Assembly (NCBI GenBank): GCA_946902985.2
Contig: OX336396.1
Coordinates: 234,686,297-234,750,296, forward strand
Reading direction: 5' to 3'
Length of the DNA stretch: 64,000 nt
Origin: Meconema thalassinum
Lineage: Eukaryota > Arthropoda > Insecta > Orthoptera > Tettigoniidae
Part shown: in pieces, positions 56,211 through 64,000 of the stretch
Numbering within the stretch: position 1 is the first letter of the stretch
How the letters are laid out: the number at the start of each line of letters is the position of its first letter
Notes under the pieces: generated by a model
Databases searched by the model: none
Told to the model about the DNA's origin: nothing
The model's input: only the letters and a program-made list of their open reading frames with translations
Position numbers and translations under genes: made by a program

Positions 56211-56226
56211 AGACTCAAACAACAAC

Positions 56227-56547
56227 AAAAATCCTTCAGTATGCCTTCCTTCAGAGGGGAAGTAAAGCCGGCGGTCCCATGTCATAGATTTATGGCATAT
56301 AAAAGATCCTTCCACAGACTAAACATGAGTGAAGCTAAATTTTTAGGTTAGATTTCATCGGAACGCTGTATCAAAATTCCAACGTTCATCACTAGGTATC
56401 ATTGATATGTGGTAACGAAAGTTTGAACTACTTGAAATCGAACGTAACTTATAGCTCACCCTAAGGGTGTCCGCTGGAAGCAGCTACAGACTCAGGCGAA
56501 GCGAACATGTCCTCGGACACTCCCGGCATTAAAGGCCATACGATAAA
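56227..56547 (+). mobile_element. SINE A, right half (split by RTE)
   Basis: AAAATCCTTCAGTATGCC through AAAGCCGGCGGTCCCATGTC to CATTAAAGGCCATACGATAA follows the reference SINE to its end. Confidence 0.85.
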
Positions 56548-56556
56548 TACATAATG

Positions 56557-57470
56557 TACGAGGGTGGATCGATAAGTCTTTGCCCCTATTTCTTTTCTTG
56601 TTGTTTGAGTCTTCAATCTTTTGACTGGTATGATGCAGCTATCCATGCCTCCCTGCCCTGAGCTAATCGTTTCATCTCTACATAGCTACCACACCCTACA
56701 TCCGAGGCAATCTGTTTAACATATTCTAACCTTGGTCTACCCCTACTGTTCTTGTCTTTGACCCTTCCTTCCACAACTAAGTTTGCAATTCCTGGGTGTC
56801 TTAGTAAGCGTCCTACCAACCTATCTCTTCTCTTCATTAGCAGTCGCCAGAAACGTCTCTCCTTTCCCACTCGTCTTAATACCTCCTCGTTTGTAACCCT
56901 ATCTACCCATCTGATCTTCATCATTCTCCTGTAACACCACATTTCAAACGCCTCTATTCTCCTCTTTTATGCTGCACCAATAGTCCAATTTGCACTTCCA
57001 TAGAGTGCCACGCTCCAGACAAAGGCTTTCAAAAATGACTTCGTAATACCTAAACCTATATTCAATGTCAACAGATCTTTTTCTATAGAAATGCTTTCTT
57101 TTAGTCCAAAAAAATAAAATAAAATACATACAGGTAATTACAAAGTACGTACCTTACACTGTATTTCCACAGAGTCTCCACATTTGTTCAGGCATTTGTC
57201 CATTCGCAGCACTAAATTTGAGATGTCCATGTGGTAGAATTCAGCCGGCTGACTGTGGAACCATCGTTGGACTGCTGTCTTGGCGTCATCGTTGCACGTG
57301 AATTTTTTTCCTGCCAGGAACTTCATTAGCGGAACACGTCAATGCGAGAACACATGTGTCAACCAGAACCGCCAACAAGCTCCGGTCATTTCACTGGGAG
57401 AGTCTGGACTATCCACCATACCGTCCTGACCTCGCCACTAGTGATTTCCACGTTTTGGTTCGATGTTGAT
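56557..57470 (-). pseudogene. Rearranged mariner transposon
   Basis: A terminal-repeat-like end (TACGAGGGTGGATCGATAAG) lies at 56557. On the minus strand 57326-57138 reads the mariner C-terminus (KFLAGKKFTCN, KWL-like QRWFHSQPAEFY, DKCLNKCGD). Directly beyond it, 57340-57460 reads on the plus strand NARTHV...FHWESLDYPPYRPDLATSDFH, the D34D catalytic region of mariner. The two pieces face opposite ways, so an internal inversion has occurred. The Asp normally before NAR is Val. An RTE fragment is inserted between the end and the C-terminus. Dead. Confidence 0.75.
56599..57102 (-). pseudogene. RTE 3' fragment nested in mariner
   Basis: The minus-strand equivalent of 55725-56224, starting at about AAAGCATTTCT and ending GACTCAAACAACAA. 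56942-56613 keeps an open C-terminal frame (WVDRVTNEEVLRRVGKERRF). 5'-truncated. Confidence 0.9.
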
Positions 57471-57479
57471 GACAATTTT

Positions 57480-57515
57480 TGTTTTAAGGGGCCTAAGACC
57501 TAGTTTATCGGCCTC
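57480..57515 (-). repeat. Short dispersed motif, minus strand
   Basis: TTTTAAGGGGCCTAAGACCT and ATCGGCC reverse the motif seen at 34077 and 26011. Confidence 0.5.
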
Positions 57516-57587
57516 TAATGGTTTGGGTGATCGTGAAGATGATAATGAAATGTAAACTATACATTAAACTAACTACTAACTTATATA

Positions 57588-57905
57588 CTAGAAGGTGAAT
57601 TGGAAAACAAAAGGAGAAAACTGAAAATAAGGGACAGGTGGAAAAGAAATGCCATCAACCCTCGAAATATGAGGATTAATGGACTGGGAAGGAAGGAGAG
57701 CCATGAAAGGCAGATAGGAAAGGGGAAAGAGCGCCCGTCGCAAGTTCAGAGGAAAAAAGGAAACAAAACGGACCCTGCTCAGGAATCCCTCGGGGTCACC
57801 AACTCCCAAACTCACCAGCCGTTAACCCTTGAGGGTGTAGCACTATCCAGGGAGCACCAGAAGTGGTGGGGCCTACATACCACTGCCTCCTTGAGGGCCT
57901 TGAGC
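57588..57905 (-). mobile_element. RTE 5' UTR fragment, minus strand
   Basis: On the minus strand GTATGTAGGCCCCACCACTT, GCTACACCCTCAAGGGTTAA, GGTGAGTTTGGGAGTTGG and CGAGGGATTCCTGAGC parallel 52377-52490. The rest is a related pyrimidine-rich leader. No ORF follows. Confidence 0.7.
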
Positions 57906-57928
57906 AGAAGGCAAGAGGTAACAAGAAA

Positions 57929-59300
57929 ATAACAAGTAGTTCCGTGAAGAATTATAAAGCCTATTTTCATATATCCTACTCACGTTAATTGCCTCTATCA
58001 ACATACAAAATTTCAGTTTGAAGGTTGTAGATATTGAGAACCGTCTAAATATTTCAGATGGTCGCCAGGTTGGTTTTTTATTTTTGTACTATTACATTAA
58101 GATTATTGTGTACGTGTGGTATTCAAATTTCAATCGCATGATTAGAACACAAGAAGTAAAAACGAGATTTTAAAATTTCGCATAGCTGCCATCTTGTGAT
58201 TATGCAAACAATTGAAATAAATTAGATGCCACTGGATTAACGTTTGTGTAAGCATTTAACGTGCAACGTTTCACTGCACTCGGATAGTTAATTCGCGAGA
58301 AACGTCCATTTAAATATTTTTACTTCACGTCGCCGCCATGTTGGATTTGTGCACACCAGGTTACTGAATGTCCTATAGGTGAACATATGTTCATAACCTC
58401 TATGAACATAAAAAAGTCAGTTTGATTGCTGTAAATGATTCATAGATATTCAGAACCGTCTAATTATTTCAGATGCTCGCCATTTTGGATTTTTATATGT
58501 ATAGGCCATAGAGTTATGTACCATTCAAGGCCAATTATTGCCTAGGTTCATTATTCAAACTTTCACTTCGATCGCATGATTAAGACACAAGAAATAAAAA
58601 CTTAATTTTAAAATTTGGCAAAGCAGCCAACTTGAGGTCATGTAAACAATTGAACTAAATTTGATGCCAGTGCATTACAATCTGTAAAATCATTTACTGT
58701 ACCACATTTCACTGCGCTCAGAGAGTTAAATCACGAGAAAAGTCTATTAAAATGTTTCAAATTCGCTTGGCCGCCATGTTCGTTTTGTACTTTACAGGTT
58801 TATGAAAATTAAATATATAAACTTGTATCAGTACCCTTTATTACCGTACAAAATTTCAGGGTGATATCTGTAATAGTTTCGGAGATATAGAATGTCAGTG
58901 AAATATTTCGCACAGCCGCCATTTTGAGGATATGTAAAAAATTGAAGTTAATTAGAGTGCGTTACAATGTGTATAAACATTTGCTGTACCAAGTTTTATT
59001 ACGTTTGGATAGTTAAATCGCGAGGAAAGTCTACTTAAAGTCTCAACTTTGCTTGGCCGCCATGTTAATTTTGTAGTTACCAGGTTTTTGAAAGTCTCAT
59101 AGGTGAACTTCTAGTAGTGCCCTTTATCACCGTACACAATTTAAGGGCGATATAAGTAATAGTTTCGGAGATAATAAATGCTGGGATTGGTGAGACACAA
59201 TAAAATTTAAGGGACACGGTCGGGGTCGGCCAGAATAGTGCTATGATCTCACCGAGTTTCATTGTAATCTCTCCAGCCGTTTAGAAGTTATTAGGGACAA

Positions 59301-59331
<31 letters not shown>

Positions 59332-59396
59332 CACGGACGAAAGTTGATCTCATAAGCCTATCTTTTTCATGAAATGAAAATAGGGTAAAAAGAAGG
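57929..59396 (+). repeat. ~1.5-kb repeat made of ~145-bp modules, copy 2
   Basis: Same start (AACAAGTAGTTCCGTGAAG) and same end (CA run at 59293-59335, GATCTCATAAGCC fold-back, TAAAAAG) as 26060-27591. GCCATNTTG-type cores are seen at about 58061, 58182, 58330, 58475, 58621, 58769, 58913 and 59056. Confidence 0.85.
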
Positions 59397-60267
59397 CTGA
59401 CTCCTCGAAGAATGGGAGTATATGGAAAGATGAGACAAGGGCCAATTAAGGCGAGAATGTGAAAGATTCCCGAGGCTTCGGATACCCTAATACCGTCGGG
59501 GTCGGATGAGAACAAGAGTTGACCAAGAGAGGTCGATAGGAAGGAAGACGGAGAGGAGCCTGGCATAAGTAAGTGGAAGCAATGCCGGACTCAGCTGGGG
59601 TCCCGCGGTCGCCAACCCACGTCCCTCTAGATGTGAGCCCCTGTGAGGATTTTTGGTTCGCTTTAGATGAACACGTACTTGGATATAAAGTGTGCTCATA
59701 AGCTTACTTTATTTCCGGTGAAAGTACAGTAGGTTGGAAACGAGAAATCCAATCAAGTGACATTAAAATTGTTCAGTAAAAGTAGGACAAGTTGAAAGTA
59801 GCCAGTGAGACGGCTATATTCTACTAAATCACGAGCAAAAAGGATGGCATTCAACAAACAAACCAAAAATAACAACAACAAAACAAAAAAATGGATTATT
59901 GGTCTAATGAAACTGGTCATCAGTGAATTGGATTTAATAGCTTTAATGACCCCTGTTTTTTCCTTTATAAGTGATTTTTATTGTGTTGTAGAAGAACTGG
60001 ATAAAAAAACGTACATAGTATCCAATGGATTCAATGTTTCCACGGAAAAGTAAGCCGATTGACTAGCTTTCCCACTACCTAATGCACACTATTATAAAAC
60101 TGATCAATACTACCACCCCTCGGCAAAATGCCGTATCTCACAAAGAGGGTCAAGCAAGGCTGAATTCCCGAGGTTCAGCAAGGAAGAATATCCCCACAAC
60201 AGACAAAGTTACTGTACTTAATTTCATTTTTAAACAATTTGACATAATCTTCAAGAAATCATAAGAG
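59397..60267. other. Non-coding; SINE-like scrap
   Basis: 59575-59645 has GGAAGCAATGCCGGACTCAG and GTCGCCAACCCACGT, which look like a SINE body piece. No gene recognised in the rest; 59860-59890 is an AAC-rich run. Confidence 0.4.
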
Positions 60268-60480
60268 GACTTCGGTGGCCTAGTCGGTAACATGCTGAAC
60301 TGCTATGCCCTAGATCGCGGGTTCAAGCCTAGCCAACAAGCTCCGGCTCCGAATTCGTCGGATTTTTAAGAGCATTAAAATCCTTCAGTATGCCTCCCTT
60401 TGGAGGAGAAGTAAAGCTGGCGGGCCCATGTCATATATTTATGGCATGTAAAAGAACCTAACACTACAATTGGTAGTGTG
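60268..60480 (+). mobile_element. SINE A, truncated, with a 20-bp insertion
   Basis: Head (TTCGGTGGCCTAGTCGG, then GATCGCGGGTTCAAGCC) and body (AAAATCCTTCAGTATGCC) are present. About 20 bases (GCCAACAAGCTCCGG...) are inserted after box B. The body breaks at about 60480, where the LINE begins. Confidence 0.75.
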
Positions 60481-60484
60481 TAGC

Positions 60485-63156
60485 CAAATTTTAATCATTG
60501 CCCCAGAGGAGTGCGTCAGGCCTCGGCAACCGGCACAGTTCATATCCACCAACTTACTCGATAAAGAGGAGTTTTATGCTCAACTCCAAAGGACCGTGGA
60601 CAAAGAGGTTACGAATGGAGCCCATGTATTGATAGGAGGGGACCTCAATGCAAGAATAGGCCAGGACAAAAGAATAGCTCATGGAAGCATGGGCAATCAT
60701 GGTGGAGAGAGGACGCTGATTGAAAATGGCAGGCGACTTATAGAATTCTGCATTGAAAATCAACTGTTATTGGGGAACCCAATTCCCCCCCCCCATAAAG
60801 AAGTACACAAGGTAACTTTTGAGGCTGAAGGTAGAAATGCTAGGAGTGTTATAGACTACTTTATGTACCCTCATGGCATACGAAATAACATCATGTGTGT
60901 GAAGGTCAAACGAGGAGCAGAACTTGCTACAGATCACAGATTACTGGTAATGGACACCAGATTCAAGAGGCCAATCCAACCAAGAACCAAAAGGTTTGAG
61001 GTGATCCGATTGAAGGAACTTCAAAAAGGAGAGAAAAGGCCCCAGTATGCAGAATTAGTGAAGGAGAAGATGCAAATAAGAACTAATGGAAGTGAAGAAA
61101 TCAATTACATGTGGAATGACATAAAATCAGTGTTGCTAAATTAGCAGAAGAAGTGTGTGGAAAGGCAGTGGTAGATACCAGAAAGAAAAGAACAAGTTGG
61201 TGGAATGAAGAAGTGAAGGAGAAGGTAAAGAGCTAGAATTAAGCATGGAAAAGATACATAGGATGTCCTACGAAAGAAAACAGGCAAGAATACTTCAAAG
61301 GAAATGATGAAGCGAAAAGAGTAGTGAAGGAAGCTAAGAGAAAATCTTGGGAAGAGTTTGGGAATATGATTGAAACTAAAGCTAGAGAGAAAAATACAAG
61401 AAGCTTTTGAAAAACCATAAAGTCTATAAGTGGGAAGTATGGAAAGCTGACTAGGACAATCAAGAATGGGAATAACCTAGTATCAGAGAAGGCAGAAGTG
61501 CTACATGTGTGGAGAAGACACTATGAGGAGAAGTACCAGAAAAATGCGGCAGAGCAAGAGGATGGGATTGTTTATGGATCACATGAAGATGTGCAAAATC
61601 CAGAAGTAGAAGGAATGGAGGTCATAATGGCAATTTAACAAATTAAGACTGGGAAAGCAGCAGGTCCTGATGGAATTGCTCCAGAGTTAATTAAATATGG
61701 AGGTGTTGAGATAGTGAAGCAACTTACTAAGCTGTTTAGGAGAATGTGGGAGGGGGACAGAATACCAGAGGAATGGAAGAAAATTCTAATTATCCCGTTG
61801 CACAAGAAAGGGAACAGCTACGACTGTAATAATTACAGGGCTATCTGTCTACCATCTGTAGCGTACAAGATCTACACTCGGGTGCTGGGAAGGGGACTTA
61901 GGAAGGTGGTGGAGACTGATAGTGAAGAGGAACAGGCAGCTTTTAGGCCAGGACGTCAGACACAAGATCACTTCTACACAATTAGAACAGTAATAGAGAA
62001 GAGCTTTGCCAAAGACCGTGACCTGTACCTTGCGTTTCTGGATCTGAAGGCAGCTTTTGACTCTGTGCCGAGGCAGAGCATATGGGAGGCACTGGCAGCG
62101 AAGAAGGTACCAATGAGACTGTTAAATGCTGTGATTAGTGTATACCAGCAACCTGTGGGAATAGTTCGTATAGATGGTGAACTGTCTGGAGAATTCCAAA
62201 TGGAGAGAGGAGTAAAACAAGGTGATAGCCTCAGCCCTCTACTGTTTAATATCGTCCTGGATGAAATAACAAAAATATGTTAAGTGGCGAACCCATAGGA
62301 CCAAGCTTGGTATGTGGAGACTAAGACCTGTATACTTGCAAGCACTCCTCTATGCAGATGCTATAATAGTGATTGCTGATATACCAGAAATACTTCAGCA
62401 GGCAGAGGTGGAATGGTATCAAGAATTGGAAGGGAAAGGAATGGAAGTGAATACAGATAAAAGCAAAGTAATGTGGGTCTCAAAACTGGACAGATAGGAA
62501 CAACAACTTGACATAATTTGTGGAGGAAGACCTCTCGAAAAAGTAGATAGTTTTGAATATCTTAGCACCATATTAAGTAGTGATGGGAAAATAGAGCAAG
62601 AGGTACTCAATAGAACTAAAAAAGCCATCTCAGCCTACTATCAGATGAATAATACAATAGTAGGGAAGAATGAGATAAGCATCAAGACCAAAATGCAGAT
62701 TTACAACACGGTTATGGCGCCGATCACCCTATATGACACAGAGAGTTTAGCACTGCAAGACAAGCATCTCAGTAAGATTACTGCCACTGAAATGATGTAT
62801 ACATGGCGAGCAGTGGGGAGGACTGGAAGGGATAGGATCGGGAATGAGAGAATCAGAGAAGAAGCAGGACAAAAGAAGGCGATAAGTATGGTGATTGAGG
62901 AATGTCAGTTAAAGTGATATGAACATGCCAGGAGGATGGAACAAGAGAGAAAAGCGAAGCAGGTATTTGAAATGCGAGTGGAAGGAAGAGGAGGAAGAGG
63001 AAGACCATGTGGGATGACAGAATTGAGAAAATCGGAAAGAAGCGAGGGAAAACAATGCTCGAAATGAAGAGATTGTGTGAAAATAGATCGGAGTGGCATA
63101 GAGGGACAGAACGACGCTACCACGACGTTTGAAGGCACAAGGGACAAGAAGAAGTA
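60485..63156 (+). pseudogene. LINE polymerase pseudogene (endonuclease, RT)
   Basis: The 5' part is missing. 60470-61144 reads the second half of an APE-like endonuclease (IGGDLNARIG, SVIDYFM, ATDHRLLVMD, His present), with a run of ten C at 60785. Frames then break up to 61620. 61640-62280 reads RT (GKAAGPDGI, WKKILIIPLHKKGN, LAFLDLKAAFDSVPR, GVKQGDSLSPLLFN) and stops at 62281. 62312-62497 holds the active-site motif as YADA, the second Asp changed to Ala by the codon at 62360. The C-terminal part continues in broken frames (62645-62917) to an ACAAGAAGAAG tail near 63150. Different clade from the RTE at 52377. Inactive. Confidence 0.88.
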
Positions 63157-63485
63157 ATTGTATTGCAGATTCGATTTTTTAGAACAGTAAAACTAGAGAT
63201 AATAAGATAAAATCACCCTGGCAAAGTAACGAAACTGACATTTATGGCCTTACAATTCAGATAGAGCTAACATCAATGCACGCTATAAACATGTTGGTTA
63301 ATGAGTCTACTGAGCAGTAAAAGTGACCGAAAAAGAAAATAACTGGATTTTATACAAGTAGATGAAACATGTTTCAGCTCTCCTGTAAAATGAAGAATTT
63401 CCACTCTCGCTAGTTTGCCAGAGGGGGGACGATATGATGTGTAACATGTGACATGTTATCCCTTGTTAACAGTAAACTCTGTAGC
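63157..63485. other. Non-coding spacer
   Basis: I see nothing recognisable here. Confidence 0.3.
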
Positions 63486-63850
63486 TTGCCACAGTGGGAG
63501 AGTGGTTAAAGTGTCGGACTACCAACCCCAAGATTGCAGGTTCGCCCCTGGCCATGGTAAATGATTTTTGAAGGCGACAAAAATCACGATACTCATGTCA
63601 TACGTTGTTGGCATGTTAAAGAACCCATTTGAATTCAGTAGGCCGTGTTCAATGGCAAAATTAATCTCGGGATTTTCCGCCCACACAAAGTTCCTCCATT
63701 CTCTACTTGAAAGCGCTGTAGTGTCAAGGAGTTTAGATATCTAACCTCCTCGACTTTCATAGCGTTCAAAGGAACGACGAAATTCGACATGCAAGCTACC
63801 CTCTGGGTGTCAAATAACAAAGCTTACACCAGGCACCCGAGGCCATACGA

Positions 63851-63881
<31 letters not shown>

Positions 63882-63882
63882 G
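63486..63882 (+). mobile_element. SINE C, full-length, plus strand
   Basis: The tRNA-like head CCACAGTGGGAGAGTGGTTA, then GCAGGTTCGCCCC, leads into the body (TGGCATGTTAAAGAACCC, GGCCGTGTTCAATGG, ACCCTCTGGGTGTCAAATAA). The tail CCATACGA(TATT)(ATT)n is at 63846-63880. It is the uninterrupted reference for 36-553. Confidence 0.85.
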
Positions 63883-64000
63883 TGAACTCTGTTGGACATT
63901 GAAATACAGTAACTAACTGTAAAACTGCAGTGCCAAATCCTTTCAGCAAATATGATATATTGAATATTTTCACACCAACGAACGATAACTTAAAGATGAT

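Larger units (their letters stand above)
52377..56226 (+). mobile_element. Full-length RTE-type LINE
   Basis: About 3.85 kb inserted into SINE A between GAGCGT and AAAATCC. A ~860-bp 5' UTR starts GTATGTAGCCCCACCACTTC; one ~990-codon ORF follows. The 3' UTR is only about 12 bases and ends in (CAA)n, typical of RTE elements. Its 5' start is shared with the minus-strand fragment at 57588-57905, and its 3' end with 48820-49651 and 56599-57102. Confidence 0.88.

Overview
This window is eukaryotic, intergenic and built almost entirely of transposable elements. I find no host protein-coding gene, no rRNA gene, no functional tRNA gene and no CRISPR array. The mix of Ty3/gypsy LTR elements, an RTE-type LINE, P-element, mariner and Helitron relics and several tRNA-derived SINEs, all in AT-rich DNA, points to a large arthropod genome. 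An orthopteran or other polyneopteran insect is my best guess; this is inference from repeat style, not from a host gene.

Layout. 1-1622: a minus-strand SINE with another element nested in it, a (TTTC)n run and a P-element transposase relic. 1623-7706: unassigned A/C-skewed DNA with small tandem repeats. 7707-22896: a complete, very young Ty3/gypsy element on the plus strand with 4,063-bp LTRs, TG...CA ends, a 4-bp ATAC target duplication, a 923-residue coiled-coil Gag, and a Pol joined by a probable -1 frameshift on nine A residues. 22897-24720: the other arm of the DNA it split, with a 33-bp minisatellite and an LTR-like promoter/poly(A) unit. 24900-29400: SINE pieces and a repeat family made of ~145-bp modules. 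29440-30960: a 114-bp tandem array followed by a LINE 3' end. 30961-37965: SINE copies, a long pyrimidine tract with a nested fold-back element, and LINE C-terminal fragments.

37966-50610 is a four-level nest. A tRNA-SINE is split by a decayed minus-strand Ty3/gypsy element (38006-50323, AGAT duplication). The right LTR of that element is split by a Helitron (47332-50213). The Helitron in turn carries a SINE and a 5'-truncated RTE copy. The undamaged left LTR shows the empty Helitron site (A|T). A second copy of the same tRNA-SINE (52290-56547) is split by a full-length RTE element with an intact ~990-aa endonuclease/RT ORF, in which the usual catalytic His of the endonuclease is Gln. 56557-57470 is a rearranged mariner with an RTE fragment inside it. 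57929-59396 is a second copy of the 145-bp-module family. 60268-63156 is a SINE plus a dead LINE with YADA in place of YADD. The window closes with the same SINE family that opens it, in inverse orientation.

The two elements that could have been recently active are the giant-LTR gypsy (LTRs differ at five positions by eye) and, for its RT, the RTE. Everything else shows frameshifts, stops or truncation. All family assignments come from motifs read by eye, without database comparison.
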